Source: Prosopocoilus inquinatus (lineage: Eukaryota > Arthropoda > Insecta > Coleoptera > Lucanidae). Taken from it: 64,000 nucleotides of DNA. A program made the translations under genes and the position numbers. The stretch lies in the NCBI GenBank assembly GCA_036172665.1, contig CM069880.1, positions 7,876,501 to 7,940,500 of the forward strand, read 5' to 3'. The notes beneath the pieces were generated by a model that saw only the letters and a program-made list of their open reading frames with translations, searched no databases and was not told the DNA's origin. This document shows, one piece after another, positions 36,134 to 49,700 of this stretch. Positions within the stretch are counted from its first letter, which is position 1, and each line of letters opens with the position of its first letter.

Positions 36134-36922
36134 TATATTTTTGAAAACAGAAAAAAATTTTCTATTTAATGAGGGCATTGCCTAATATGATGTGAAAATG
36201 TAACTTCATGTTATAACTCGAAAATTTAACTAACTATTAAAGAAATCAAGTTCACCACTGACGATTGTATTTCAAAAAGTATCGTAACAATGTTCAAGTA
36301 GTTCTTTTAATATCTCTAGAAATAAATGAGATATGACTAAAAAACGAAAAGTGGAAAATGGCATTTTTTATCTATAATTTGAAAACAAAAGAAGAAAGCC
36401 AATTTTTGTTTACACAATTAATTTAATCTGCAAAAAGGAGATCGAGACTTGGTCACTGGTTTTCTTTCTATCTCTTATAGTTAGGGAGATGCTCATAAGA
36501 GACATCGAAATTGATCCACCCTGTACTTGCAAAATGTGTAAGGGGCTGGCTAGTCTGAAAGCTTCTGGGTTTTAGATAAGGGCGGAAATCTGGGGTTACT
36601 TTTACGACTTGTTAAGTGTTACAATGTTGAAGCGGTGTATGAATCGATTGCGATAGTTCTTGTAATAAAAGTTTATATCGTTTCACGCCCTCAAAATAAG
36701 AAAAAAAGCGTTGCTTTGCAAACGTCGATGACGTGCTACATTTAAAGATTGATTGTTGCCCAAAGGGAACATTATAAAATCATTTTTAATACTTATATCA
36801 TGATGTAGAACTCGCGAAGCGCAACGCATCCGTTATTTGGAGCTGATTATGCGGAAATCGATCGGATATCATCTAATATTGCCCGGAAAGACATGACAGT
36901 TATTAGATGTTCTTTTTTGCAG

Positions 36923-37171
36923 AATTCGACGAGTATTACCAGTCTCTTCGTCCCAAAATGGATGGAGATCCCTGCGATGTCATATTGAACACTAATATAC
37001 CCCACAGCACGTCAAAACTAAACATCAATTGTCGGAATTCTTGGTTCCGGGAATTCTGGAGCCAACATAACAAATGCACGTTTGAGAAACTTGATAACGA
37101 GATGAAGAGGAAGTGCACTGGAAAAGAAAACATCACCGATTACGAACAAGAAGGACTCGTTCCCTTCGTCA
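36923..37171 (+). CDS. Metabotropic glutamate receptor, large lobe-2/lobe-1 exon
   Basis: 249 bp, phase 1 in and out, acceptor 'TTTTTTGCAG' and donor GTAAGT. It encodes EFDEYYQSLRPKMDGDPCDV, then CRNSWFREFWSQHNKC, DNEMKRKCTGKENITDYEQE and GLVPFV. RNSWFREFW is a hallmark mGlu segment, followed by the conserved cysteine pair region and the YEQEG..FV strand that leads into the next helix, as in group III receptors. KENITD holds an N-glycosylation sequon. A three-residue-longer CDVILNTNIPHSTSKLN linker before NCRNSW appears to be an insect-type insertion. Confidence 0.95.
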
Positions 37172-38609
37172 GTAAGTACTTTTTTATTATAAAATTAAAC
37201 GTTGTACTGTTTCGAATGGAATGAAGAATATCTCGAATTCCTCGAGTGCTAAACGATATCGCGTTACTTTGGAAGGTCGCATAATTAGATACTTGATTAA
37301 ATTTCGCAATTTGCATTCTAAATGGCGTCGATTAAAAATATATTCAAGTTACATTGTCAATTCCGGCAAGCGTTAATTAGCACCGACGTAATCCAATAGT
37401 CAAAGGAATAATAAGCAGCACGTGGAATAATCGAATAATCAAAATAATCAAATAAAACTATCTTGGATTTAAGTTACTCGCTCCAAAGCAAATATTTTTC
37501 TTAGCGAGTTAGAGGAACGAAACGTGCTGCTTCGAGGGCGGTAAAAATTGATAAATGGTTAACAACAATAACGGAAGTATTATCCAGGGTGCTATCAAAG
37601 ATAAACTGTCATCACCGCACAAAATTGTATTACAGAACGAATTTAAGCTCGACGCTTCCGCTATACAAACAAAGCAAACTTTGGATTGGACAACCGAATT
37701 CAATTCATAACATTCTATAACTTGATTCAACAACGCATAAAACAAAATTTTAATCATTATAAAAAAAAATAATAATAACAATTACGTAATTCCTTGCGGA
37801 CACTTGGAAAAGTTGAGTTCCTGTCGGTGTATTGGACCAACTTCTTCAGAATAATAATAATAATAAAATAGCCCTTTAATATTTTAACCGTCTTCTCTTC
37901 ATTAATAAATTTATTTCAAAAGCTCTCTTCAAGCGACAATTCAGAGAGTTCTACCTCTTAACTCTAATAAACTCTCTTAGATCTATTATATCCCAACGTA
38001 CTATTAGATTAAACTAATTTAATCACATTTAAATTTACTTACATGATGCGTGTCACGCAAACTTCCTAATTAACGAAAAGCAGTTTCAATGTACGCCTCA
38101 CCTCCCCCCCCCCATCATTTTAAAATTTGTTCATGTCGTATTTTACTTCAAATAGTTGCCCTTCCAATCGACCAGTTTATTTTATTTTATTTTTATAGTC
38201 TATTGTCGAGCCATACATCAAACGACAAAGTTAACAATTCACTCCAAATTTAAACTTATTTTACAAAGGCGGGTAAGAAAAAATTGAACACTTAAAAAAT
38301 TAACGGAAGGCTATTTTTAATGTCATATTTTATTTAAAATTCGTTTGATTTCATTAAAACTTCGTCGACTTTAATTGTCCATGTGTGTCTTCTCCTTTCG
38401 TTTTCTTCTCCTAATTTATTTCGTATTTCACGCTCGAGTAAATCGCTTTTAAATTGTTCCATCGCTCTGGCAATTTTTGACCTTTGTTTCACAAACGATA
38501 CTCTAAGAATTTTGTTTTTATTTTTATATTTTTATTTGTGTGACTATTTAAACAAATCAGACTGTATTTTAAAAAAGCACGCAACGGTTACAGAAACAAG
38601 TTGGACGTG

Positions 38610-38788
38610 AAGCCGACATCCCACCGTCAATATTTTCAAATAGCTAAATAAATTATATCACACTATCAATATCAATACACTTTTATAAGAATGTGGTAAA
38701 CACATAAATGCTTCCACTATCATAATAACATTGTTTTAAAATTGTGATGGAAATGTTAATCAAAATATTGACAGTGGGATATCGGCTT
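38610..38788. mobile_element. Small MITE
   Basis: Terminal inverted repeats: AAGCCGACATCCCACCGTCA on the left and the complement AAGCCGATATCCCACTGTCA on the right, continuing into ATATTTT, 179 bp in total. Non-coding; target duplication not clear. Confidence 0.78.
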
Positions 38789-38842
38789 TAATAACTTAAT
38801 GAAAAGGACCTCTCCCCGAGTTTAAAGTATTGTAGGACATAA

Positions 38843-39798
38843 TTAGGACAATTATGCATTAAAAAAACTTCGAAATATGCAATTAAGTATGCACCAAAAA
38901 TTAACTTTTATAGACTAAATAGTATATTTTATATAAACACATATTTGTTTTTTAATTTTAAATTATTTAGTCGATCATTATAGAAATAAATTATAATTAT
39001 ATTTAAGTACAATATGGTGTATCAAATTTTCAAAAGTAAATTTGCGTTTATTGTCGGCGAGAATATATTTGTTTCTCATAATTGAGATAAGTTGCGTGCA
39101 GCAAAAATTTAAACTTAATTTTTTTGCGCCATTTAAGAGTCGACTCGTGGAAGAATGCGCAGTGGTTAGATTGAAGACATAACATCAAAGGTGCCGACAC
39201 ACAGTGAAGAGACTGTGCAGACTATACCCATACCCTGGTAATCCTCTTATTATTTTCATATATTCTGATTTTAGAACATCGAGATTGTCTGCTACAAAGT
39301 GTCGGTTTGCACACGGCAGCAAGGAATAATAGAAAATTTGCTATTGTTACGTTTCTAGGGTTTAAATTAATTTATTTAAACGAATAAAACACGATAAAAA
39401 CTTAACTGTAATTTAATAATGCTTACAATCTAATTTATGTGTAACAATTTATTTACACACTAAATCCAACTTCGACGATCGCTATTTAGAATTCGACTGA
39501 CTGCTGAGTCCACCCCAGCCAATTTTATATTCTTCGCTGCCTTCTCGTTTATTCCAACGCTGGAGAATTCGAGTTTGTTCGATGGTGGCGTGACGGCCGA
39601 TGACGCATAATAACGAACCGACTTCTTCACGCCTTCAGTGTGACGTAGTGCTGAGTGGCTCGCCACACTATTAAAATAAAAAAATTCAAATGCAAATTAT
39701 ACATTAATGCCATAAAGAATTAAAATATGCATTTATTTATAAAAATGTTCAAAATATGCGCTTGCATATGCAAAACTGCAAATGCATAATTATCCTAA
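38843..39798. mobile_element. TIR-flanked non-autonomous element, about 956 bp
   Basis: The ends TTAGGACAATTATGCATT and (complement) TTAGGATAATTATGCATT are inverted; subterminal ATGCA/TGCAT motifs are enriched on both sides (for example AAATATGCAATTAAGTATGC near 38872 and AATATGCGCTTGCATATGCA near 39753). A minus-strand frame at 39460-39666 is GC-richer than its surroundings but I do not recognise it. Superfamily undetermined. Confidence 0.6.
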
Positions 39799-42700
39799 GC
39801 CTACTAATCACTACTGCCCTGACGTAAAAACCATTTTAAAATGGGAATGCTATACTAGGAAACTTTTTTATTTTTTGGAGTTTCTTGTTAGACTAATCGT
39901 TAAAGTCGCGTATTTTTCTGTATGTTAAGTGTTGATTACAGGTGTTTTAAACTATGTGAGGCTTATTATTTTGATGTGATATAGATGGTGAGTGCTTTAT
40001 GTCGTAACTACTGCAAGCTTGAATTCACTGATGCTTGTGAAACTGATGTATGACTGCAAGTATCACATGTAGGTGTGCATTTAGGAGTTGAATTGCGTTT
40101 ACAACCATAATCTCCAAGGAATTAGCTTTCACACTCTGGTGCTTCACCACAAGCTTCAATTATGTTGTGTCTCTTGTCGGTTGGGTAAATTCTCAGCGTG
40201 AAACTGGTGCTTTATTTCTTTGAACGTAAGCAGCAATTAATAATATTTGTAACCGAAGTTAAGGTGAAGAAGCTAATCTTACTTAAAATACTTGTAATTA
40301 TGCGGCGTCATTAACTTCAAACGCTTAATTAAACAGGTTTCCATAAACGATTAATTATTAAGGAAATATTACTTAAATTTAATATAACGTCGACTTGTTG
40401 AATTTCGGTTAATTACCTAAACTACTTCAAATATTTATTTCGCAATTTTAATAAGAAGCTTCAATTTCTAAAATATCTACCAATTAAAAAGGCGATGTAA
40501 GTTTTAATAATCCGGGCGGACAAAGCGGAAATTCTTTTGTTACTTTTGCCGGTCTTCTTTGATCGCGTTTCTTCAGCTAAAGATTTTAATGAAATTTTTG
40601 CCTTTCGTTTATGACATAGACAGAACGAGGAAGCTAATGAATACACGAAAGCTTTATTTACTGAAGCATGTGCGCCTTAGAGTTTCCTAGAAAGCATTCA
40701 ATTTAATGATCCCCATGTATGAAGGAAATCATAATTTCATAATCAGATTTTCCTATTAAATCTAATTAATTCAGTGATACTGCCGGGGGGAGGGCTTTCT
40801 AATTGCTTCATTATTATCCTTACTTCTATTAAATTTATCCATAAGAAGATTAATATTACTTAAACCCCGATATTTCCACCTTTTCTATAAATTTATCTAC
40901 CAGATAATATTACAAGCAACAGGCAATACTTGAATAAACGTATAAATTTTACGTATAATAAAAGATAATAAAGTCCACATGTTCACACATGTTCCATATA
41001 CTAAATACGATGCTATTGCGATCGCTGGAAATAGTACGCACAGATATGTTGGCGCTTAGGACGCTATTATGCCGATTGGTTTAGGTAAGCAGTCAAACTT
41101 ATAAAGTTGGCTGAATGATGTTTGGTACCTAACAGTCATTTTTTACGTTTGTTTTTGCCTTTGGTGTCGATTTAAATTTTATTTATTTTGCACTTTCCAC
41201 TTTTCTTCCTTTTCCCATGGGCCGTAGTGATCTTTAATGTTGAATTTTTTGGTATTACTCAAACCAAATTCTTCCAGTTTCTTTGATCTTTTGGCTATAT
41301 TCCTTCAAATTATCATCAATCAATGATTTTCTTCTATTTTTGGTCATGTAGTTCTCCGTTTGTTTCTTCTTAGTTTAACTTTTTATTTTGGTGTTTGCTT
41401 CTACTCTATGTCAGTTAGACATTTTCTTATTAATCGTAATATGTTTGTAGCTTTCTTCTGTCGGTTGTTTCCAAAAATAAAAATTATTATCCTCGTGCTT
41501 ATACCCTCTAATAATATGATGCTAATTTTCTCCCAATTCCCATATTTATAGTAAATTTTGTACGACATTGAAATCTCTAATTATTATTAATTGCTTCTCG
41601 TCTGTTATATCGCACCATATTTTACGCTGTCGCGAAAGCAAACGTTGAAGTTCACCAATAATTCGTGAACTTAATTGGTGCTCTTTCTACCGCGCCACTC
41701 CTCGGAACGTTTAATTATTCTACTACTCGCAATTTAATATAATTTCACTTCCTCGACAAGTCAGTTGATTCTAATTATTTAACGTCTAACTAAAAACCGC
41801 CGGTTATTTAAAGAAAAAAAAATTGCGGTGATTACCTTCTTATAATTAGTAAAACTGCATCTGAACTAAATTCGGGGGGAAAAATTTTTCCTTACTTACT
41901 AAAATCAATAATAAATAAATAAGTTCTATTGGATTCATGATGTAAGCTGATTAAATTTAAAAAAAGAAGAGGATAATACCGGCGCATCCACCATTGTTAT
42001 TAGACAGATGCCTTTGAGGGATATAAAATAAAATAACATCAAAACTGATTGAAGTTTCTTTTTGTACGTTAAATCTAAGCTATTTTAAATCGAGCTTTTA
42101 TTTAGTGGAAGTGAAATTTGGAGTCTGTGTGAATTTAAAAAGACGGTGACTCGTAACAGATGTCGCAAAGTTATGATTTCATCCGGTTCAGTGAAGAGGT
42201 CGAAAAGAATGCCACGTCAAAGAGTGGAATTCTTTGGAATCCGCCTGAATACATCCGTAACGTTAGCTATATCGTCCTTCTAGATAGTGACATGCCACTT
42301 TGGCAGACTGATTTCCCTGCACCTCTTCACGACCTCTTTCCCTCTGGGCTGGGGTACGTAACAAAAAAAAAAAAATGCTCGACCTGGCCTTACGATAATT
42401 TTAAATAAAACATTCCACGTTATGTTTGTAGATTAATTAACTTAATAGTAGATACCTAGGGTTTGGTAATGATTGTAAATTTTGTGTTGTTATTAAACTG
42501 GAATAGATGATGATGATTTGGGGAATTTTAACGTGGTCCCATTACGAATAAAATACGTTCGCAAAATTTAATTAACGCGACGGTATATTTGTGCAAACAC
42601 GCGTATGAATATTTATTTTCTACGCCCTCAAATTTAATTCGCAGAAATAATTTATTATTTAAACACACGTCACCATCATTTGCACAAATTTATTCTGGTT

Positions 42701-43287
42701 TAATTCTTCGTTCGACTCCCGCTTGCGGGGGATTGGTGGGGGAGAGAAACAATAAAAATAATTTATAACCACCGAGAACCTTCCTTATTTCACGAGATAA
42801 ATCTTAAGGTGGCTTTTCAATTCGGGTAATGCAATCGGACGTTTGGAAATTAAGAATTACGTTAGCGTATCGCTCGATGTCAGCGGAGTTATTGGCCGGA
42901 ATTAGATGAGGAAAATTGAAATTTTAACGCTCATATTTGCATATTATCCACGCAGAATACTAAATAGTTGGTGGTGGTCAACCTAAAAGCTACATCTGTT
43001 TTCAAACACAACGCTCCGATCAAAGTTTACTCGCTGGGGTTTACCAACCCTCTCTCTCTCAAGTACTTGGTTTCACTCAAGGATCTAACTCCACCAATAA
43101 TTCAGCAGGTAAAACACGAATACCTTATAAACTACTTTCATTTCTAGACCAACAGGATTTATTCGTAGGAATCGATTAATTAACTCAAATATCTCTCGTT
43201 TATTCAAGCTAAAACTCTACATGGTAATTTGATTATTTATATTTGATAAGCAAGAGCTTTGATCTTCTCCAAAGCTTCAGGCAAATA

Positions 43288-43742
43288 CTGGGCGATTCAA
43301 AATAAGTGTCCGACCCATCAAGCCCAGGGAGTACACAGAAAAAGAAAACAAAAAGTCTATATGCACAGGAGGTCTAATATCCATAGTTTTTGACATAAAA
43401 TGCGTTGAAGGTTTAGATATAAATTGGTTGATGGGCATTAGTATATCTGTATTACGTCACAAGAGCAATGAACTCGCATGGAATAGAAGAAAACACTAGC
43501 GTTTACCTTGAAATGAAACTGTAAAACATTTTTATTTATGGCTTTCAGCGGAAATAAATATATAATACGCAATTTATTCATTCGCATTTCGGACTTGTGT
43601 ATGTATATCTAAGGAATGAATTATGATTTCCATTTTGGATTCAAAGGAAGTTGATTTTTGAAATGCCTTTTGCAATTTCGCACTTGCATGACCTTAGCGA
43701 AAACGCTCCTAATGAGTCAGATACTTATCCCGAATCATCCTG
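43288..43742. mobile_element. MITE, CAGGGTGATTC family, TA target site
   Basis: Left CTGGGCGATTCAAAATAAGT and right complement CAGGATGATTCGGGATAAGT, then GTCCGACCCATCA or similar; 455 bp, TA flanks. Shares its interior (AAAAAGTCTATATGCA, GTTGATGGGCATTAGTA, GCAATGAACTCGC) with 45161-45633. Confidence 0.85.
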
Positions 43743-45160
43743 TATAAATACGCTGTGCTATTTTCCAAATATCATGTAAATCGAGATGGACCCTATTTAT
43801 AAAGTTAGGGATTTCGTAACTATCGGAATTGCTAAGTAAATCCATCATTATTGGAACTGTTTTGTCCCCGCCGGAATAAACACGACACCTTTAATTTTTA
43901 CTTTACTAATGGCCAGGAAATCACAACTAAAAATAGAACTTCTAATAATTACGTCAGCCAATCAAATTGCACCTTTTCTGCGAAATAAATTCGAAACCTC
44001 CAACTTTGATTATTTTTGCTTTACTGGAAGCAAGAAAAGAAAACTAAAAATAAAGTCGTTGATAATGAAGTCAATCAAATTGCACCTAAACTATTTTTTT
44101 TTTTCTAAAATAAACTTCTAACTGCACTAAAAAAAGGAAACTTAAAGTCTCTAGTATTCGTAACGGTAGCTTAAGGGAAAGAATTGATTGTCCTTACAAA
44201 ACCATAACATCATCCCTTCTTTATTTTGTATTATTGCCAAATTTTAATTGGGCTAGTTATACCCCCCCCCCCCCTCGGCTTCATCCATTAATCAACTGCA
44301 ACAAAACATCACCTTTTATTTTCATATATTCCGAGAAAAAAATATTCAGATCACGTTGTTCGTCGAGGGCCCAGTTCTGTTTTCCATTTAAAGTTCGCCC
44401 CGTTATAGGCCCCGGGCTTATTCTACCTGATTTCATCCTATTGGAGTTTTCAATTAAAGCGTACGTTTCGCTTTTAAACAAGCCATTTATTCTCCTGTTT
44501 TTTTTTTTTCTGTTTCATTCTCAGATATGAAAGAGATAATAATAATTGGGGGGAACTCATCTGAATGAGCTAGGTTTTCACGTTTCACTGATAAACAAAA
44601 ACCGTCAAGTCTACAGTTCAGAATGTAAATGAAAGAATTCTTTTTAATCGCTAATTTTTTTTTAATGGACGATTTCTGTTACCAGCAAAATGCCGCCGTG
44701 AAATATTTTTTTTCAATCGCTGTAAATAACACAAAGCTAAATTTGTGGAATGAAATAGACGTTTTAGCGACGAATTAAACCTCTCTGAAATTTATAAAAA
44801 TGTTACTTTTAATCTAACGTAAAGTCATCCTCGGAAAGCCATGGAATTAAAAAGCTGTAAACTATAAATCGAAGTTCTTCCAAGCAATGTTGTTAAAGAT
44901 ACATTTCTAATAGTACCTAGACTCAGATACAGGTACTTTTAGAAATATGTATCTAGATGCAGATTTAGATACTTTTTCCGAAAAATATCTGGATACAGAT
45001 ACAGATACAAAAAAAAAGTATCTGCAGTTTATCAAGATACTTGCAAGTGTAAAATTCAATAACCTATGCAGTAGTGGAAGTATGGTATTACTTCCGATCC
45101 AAATCAAGTTTTTTTTTGTGAAAATTGACGGGGCTTTCATATGAATATGTGAATAATATA

Positions 45161-45633
45161 CAGGGGGATTCAAAATTGGTGTCCGACCCATTAATCACAG
45201 ATAATGTACAAAAAAAAAACAAAACAAAAAGTCTCTATGCATAAAGGGTCTAGTATGCATAGCTTTTAAGATAAAAAGCATTGAAGATTCAGATATAAAT
45301 TTGTTGATGGGCACTAGTACAGCTGTATTGCGTCACAGGAGCAATGAACCCTCGCGGAGTAGAAGGAAATACTAACGTTTATCTTGAAACATAGTTTTAA
45401 AACGTTTTTGTTTATGGCTTTCCGCGGAAAAAATGTATAACACGCAATTTATTCTTTTGGACATCGAACTTGTGTATGCATGCATACGAAACGAACCATA
45501 ATTTTAATTTTGGACTCAAAGGAGGTTGATTTTTGGAATGTCTCTTATAAATTTATTTCTTTGCAAATTCGTACTTGAATGGCCCTAGTTAATACACTCC
45601 TAACGGGTCGGATACTTAGTGTGAATCAGCCTG
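45161..45633. mobile_element. MITE, CAGGGTGATTC family, nested in the hAT-like element
   Basis: Left CAGGGGGATTCAAAATTGGT and right complement CAGGCTGATTCACACTAAGT, TA on both sides, 473 bp. Interior homologous to 43288-43742. Confidence 0.87.
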
Positions 45634-45876
45634 TATACGCTAAAATTTAATTTAAATTTATCTTGTGTATAAGGTGATCAATATTAATCACCTAATTTTG
45701 TATGAAACCAAATCAGATCAACGTAAAATTATCATCAAAAATTGCTTTATAATACTTCCCTATCAGATAAATTAAATGTCAAATGAATCTAGGATCTCTA
45801 GTTGTAGCCTTGGTGTAGCTAAGAGAGGGTTCTCGCAATCAAGAAATGTTGATAAAATCACCAGTATAATCTTTTT

Positions 45877-46013
45877 CCTTGATTTTCTCCTTTTGTCAAT
45901 CACGTTTCCCAATTTGTCAAATCATTTTCAAGTTTCTGAACTATCATAACGTATTTCAAATAGCAAAATCATTTGACAAACTGGAAAACGTAATTGACAA
46001 AAGGGAAAGATCA
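45877..46013. repeat. Imperfect palindrome inside the hAT-like element
   Basis: CTTGATTTTCTCCTTTTGTC on the left is the near complement of GACAAAAGGGAAAGATCAAA on the right, and CCCAATTTGTCAAATCATTT pairs with AAATCATTTGACAAACTGGA. About 137 bp, non-coding. Confidence 0.8.
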
Positions 46014-46634
46014 AAAAAAGAGGCTGTAAACTCAAAAGTTGCATTTCCGACAAGGTCTGCTGTTTCTATGGAAGTTTAAAATATATCTCAGTATCTCAAA
46101 TGAATAGATATTTTTGTAATTGTATCTAGATGCAGAGACAGATACATCTTTTAGTACTATCTGAGACGCGTATCTAGATACTCAAAAAGTATTTAGATAC
46201 TGTGTATCTATGTATTTGAATCTAGATACTTAACAATACTGCCTCCAAGGACGACTTTAATATATGACTTGATACAAGAAAGTCTGTTAGTTCAATTAAT
46301 AGGAGGAATAATTTTCACCAAAGAATCTTTTAACATTTTGTTTTGCGTTTTAATAATAATAATAATAACAAAGAACTAATTCATAAAATAGTAATTTTAA
46401 TGAAAGGGTTTTCCTGAAATATTTATTATTTTATTAAGTATTTTTTCTGATCGATAAGCAAAAGTTAACAGCCTATAAAAGTGTTCTTTATGGGCAAGTT
46501 GGCAGCGTAACTAAGGCAACTAAGAGAAATAAAAACGTGCAAACAATACATTAATAAAAGCAAAGATCTTTGTATCGTGAATATTTTTGAGTGTTAATTG
46601 ATTTTATGTGTTTTTGTTTCTTTTTCTTTTTCAG

Positions 46635-46781
46635 TTGATGCTGTTTATGCAGCAGCTCACGCAATCCACAACATAATCGCAACCGAATGTGGAACAGAAC
46701 CGTTTCACATCTGCGAGAAGCTTCGACCAGCACCTCTAGGCCATCACCTCCTGAAATATCTGAGAAATGTGTCTTTTATAG
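46635..46781 (+). CDS. Metabotropic glutamate receptor, exon with the IDAVYAAAHA helix
   Basis: 147 bp, phase 1 in and out, acceptor 'TTTTTCTTTTTCAG' and donor GTATGT. It encodes DAVYAAAHAIHNIIATECGT, then EPFHICEKLRPAPLGHHLLK and YLRNVSFI. The joined codon at the junction with the previous exon gives isoleucine (FV-I-DAVYA). The YA..HA.H helix, the two cysteines and LLKYLRNVSF match group III mGlu receptors closely. RNVSF has an N-glycosylation sequon. Confidence 0.95.
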
Positions 46782-49700
46782 GTATGTTATGTAATTCAAC
46801 CATGCTCCACATAGCATTAGTGACCCAAATCCGATAGATAAGTAATCGATAAACTTCTGACCAATGTCGGACGTGGCAGCCTTTAAGTTTAAAGCGTTAA
46901 TTGCCACCTCGGATTTATCGAAAATATGAAAACTTTTCCGGGGCTTACCCGGGAGATATACGTATATGCAATTTTAGAGGATTTGAGTTGCAAGATTTAC
47001 ATTGAAAGCGGATTAGTCGAGCTCAAATACATGGATAAATAATTGCGTAGTTTCTACATTTGCTGCATTTATTTCCAAACCCAAGTTTATATTTAATAAA
47101 AAGGAAATTTGGAATGGAATCTAAAAGATATCCTCAGATTTATTTTTTATAAAATAAAATAATACAAATCTACGAAATATCGAAAAAATAAGTATTATTT
47201 TTAGATGTTTACACGCACCATATTTCGTTTGCAAAAGCCTTGTTTAACCTTCGATTCGATGCGTAGACTCATGATGAAAAAAAAAACCGAAAATTTAGAA
47301 AAATATTTTCAGTTGTTTGGTAAACATGAACTTGCTACTGGTGAATTTAATTCGTAATTCGGGAAAAATGGTGCAAAAAAAAATTTAAAAAACAAACATA
47401 CATTTTCGGTGATAAAACATGAAGCAGAATATATTTTTTTGTTGGGGAAAATCTAACCAAAAGTGATACTGCGTGGGAAAATCGAGTTATATTTCGTTTC
47501 TTTTCTATGTTGAACATCCACCCGTGTCATCTAACTTCGGTTATTTTTCACCTGCCTGAGGTTATATTGTGCTACATATGTGATTTGAGTTCGCCATTGT
47601 GTAATGTGACGTGATAATTGATGACCTCCTAACTTTTAATCAATTTATAACCATCACCGCAAATGTAGTGAAACATGTTCGGCCATTTCCTGCGAGTACA
47701 ATTATCCCCTCTGATACTGATACTTACCTAAAAATATCTACAAATAAATAAAGAATGAACTGCTTTTTTATGTACATTACCACACACACGTAAATACCTT
47801 GTCGCCCCGTAAAATATACGCAACAGTTTCAACGTTTTAAATAAATAAAACGACTGCCATTAATTCTGGAAAGTGCGGATGATATAAAAGAGTTCCACGT
47901 TGTAAGGCCAAAAGATTTATGGACGAGTGAATCTTTTTTCTGAATAATGCAGGAAAAGAAAACAACGCGCTCTTCGGTAATTATTAATTCAATCTCCACT
48001 AATTACCAGGAGGTTACAGAATGAATATTTTCCTCGGAGATCAAGTCCTAAGCTCGACGAAGCCTTCATAAATACATTAAGTCAACGTCGCGTTAAATTT
48101 GTAAACTGTTTTGAATTATTTAAATCAATAAACCCCCTGTATTAGTATTAAACGCTTGCAAACATGTCTCGTATAATTCATATGGCAACATGGAATTAAT
48201 GTTCTTGAAATTCACACGTTCGTATTATGTATATATGCATGAATTTATAGTTACGATGTTATTCGATGCAACATATAATTAATGCAGATGCAAACATATC
48301 TGCACGTTTAACAATTATAACTCAAATTTCCACACAAACTGTTATGGTTTAATATCGAACACAAATTTTGGCCGCACATGCATCCAAAACCGTTATAAAC
48401 CACACAGAAATCATTTTAACAGTAAAACAGTTGCTTTCTAATTACAGAAAACCTTTTCAAAACACTTTTTCAACAACTACTTTTAATTAATAACAGGAAT
48501 TCAGAGAAGAAGAAATGGCGATTTTAAAATAACCCAGGAAAGGGACCATTAAGTCAAAATTTCAACATTATTATCGACAGAATATTGAAAAAGTCAAAAG
48601 TATTTCAAGAAATCTGCAGGAAACAGGACATCATAACGCACAGTTTTAATTTTAATTCGCATGCTGTGAATTTCAGGTTTGGTGGAGGCACTTGGAAGTT
48701 TCTATCGATTTATAAATTTTAACTGTGGCGGAGGCGCCTGTAAACTTCCATGTACTTTACACCTGAACTAATTTTAAAACGATAAAACTGAACCCCATCC
48801 TTTTTTTTATTACAGAAAACGTTTGAGGCCACGTTTATGTATTTAAAAAGTACAAACCTTTATAATTAAATATCACGAAGACACCGCCACTATTGATTAA
48901 ATATTTTTTTTATAACTCGAATTGGAAAAATCAGGAAACTGAAAAGAATCTGAAAATTAATCACAAAGCACACATTCTGAGTTTCGTTGCGATTTACATT
49001 TTCATCTGTTTATGAATAAACTTAAGAACATTTATCAAATTGGGTTGAGTTTTTTATTCATTTTTAACTATAAAATTCTTTCGAAAACAAATCGAATCGA
49101 TAGTTTTCAAGTTTCAAATGTATTTAATTTCTTCCAGTTCTTAAGATTCTATTCTACTTCCGTTTTTTCTTTATATAAAATTAGGTTGCACTATTTCTTT
49201 TATTTGTTAACAGCAAAAACTTTGGAATAAAAATGAAATCCATAAGTTCTAAGCAGTGGCGTAGCTACAGGGTTGCAGAGAATGCAAAGGAACCTGGCGC
49301 TAAGACACCCTAAGCGCCTGTTCAGAGCCTTGTTTGTGAAGTTTGTCGATTGAAAGATTCCAGATTCCAGATTCCTGATAAATGTATATTCTCAATTACA
49401 GAATATATTTACATCTGAAATAATTAAAAAAAGAAATAAAATTCAAAAAAAAAGAAAGAAAATTAAAAAAACGAAAGTTTTGTTGCCCCTCTCTCAGACA
49501 CAACACTTACTCAATGGTCTGAATTAAAACTCATGGGAAAATTAATTTTTGGAAATTTTACTAGCGAAAAACAATTTTAAAACAATTGTAAAACGCCAAG
49601 GAAACTCGAGAAATACGTTCTAAGCATCAATTCGGAATAAACGACGTAAACACAAATAGTTATGACGCAAGAATTTGTGACGCCATCTGTTTTTCTGAAC

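Larger units (their letters stand above)
32781..36523. mobile_element. Large nested fold-back complex
   Basis: The right end GACATCGAAATTGATCCACCCTG (ending 36523, then TA) is the complement of GGATCAATTTCGATGTCTCT at 32788. Inside, the left arm (about 33820-34400) pairs with the right arm (about 35020-35274 plus 36136-36523): for example AATAGAGATTTTTTTTCTGT near 34123 with its complement near 36150, AGTCTCGATCTC at 33840 with GAGATCGAGACT at 36441, and TATCCTTGCGTA at 34208 with TACGCAAGGATA near 35205. The right arm is interrupted by the complete element 35275-36133, the centre by the hammerhead-like block 34506-34860, and the left tip by a pyrimidine-rich tract. At least three insertion layers. 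Confidence 0.72.
27573..36922 (+). other. mGluR intron (9.3 kb) with tandem repeats and a nested fold-back block
   Basis: Contains the 245-bp tandem repeat at 29926-30670, a pyrimidine-rich tract at 32830-33790 and the fold-back block 32781-36523. The stretches 27573-29925 and 30671-32780 show AT-rich unique sequence with no supported gene. The open frame on the minus strand at 28157-28606 has no recognisable domain. Confidence 0.85.
44885..46241. mobile_element. hAT-like non-autonomous element with GTATCTAGATAC subterminal repeats
   Basis: Ends CAATGTTGTTAAAGATAC and (complement) CAGTATTGTTAAGTATCTAG; 8-bp flanks CTTCCAAG (44877-44884) and CCTCCAAG (46242-46249) differ at one base, as expected for an old hAT 8-bp duplication. 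Both ends (44905-45060 and 46085-46235) are crowded with GATAC, GTATC and TATCTAGAT words, typical of transposase-binding subterminal repeats. Nested inside are the MITE at 45161-45633 and a palindrome at 45877-46013. No transposase remains. Confidence 0.75.
37172..46634 (+). other. mGluR intron (9.5 kb)
   Basis: Holds MITEs at 38610, 38843 and 43288 and the hAT-like element at 44885. A C homopolymer lies near 38103 and another near 44262. The stretches 37172-38609 and 39799-43287 are otherwise unremarkable AT-rich intron. An 82-codon plus-strand frame at 42160-42408 has a less AT-rich composition but matches nothing I recognise and no receptor segment. Confidence 0.85.

Noticed and set aside
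42160..42408. 82-codon plus-strand frame with fairly balanced composition
   Set aside because: It matches no mGlu receptor segment or transposon protein I recognise, has no clear splice signals, and could be chance. A protein search would decide.
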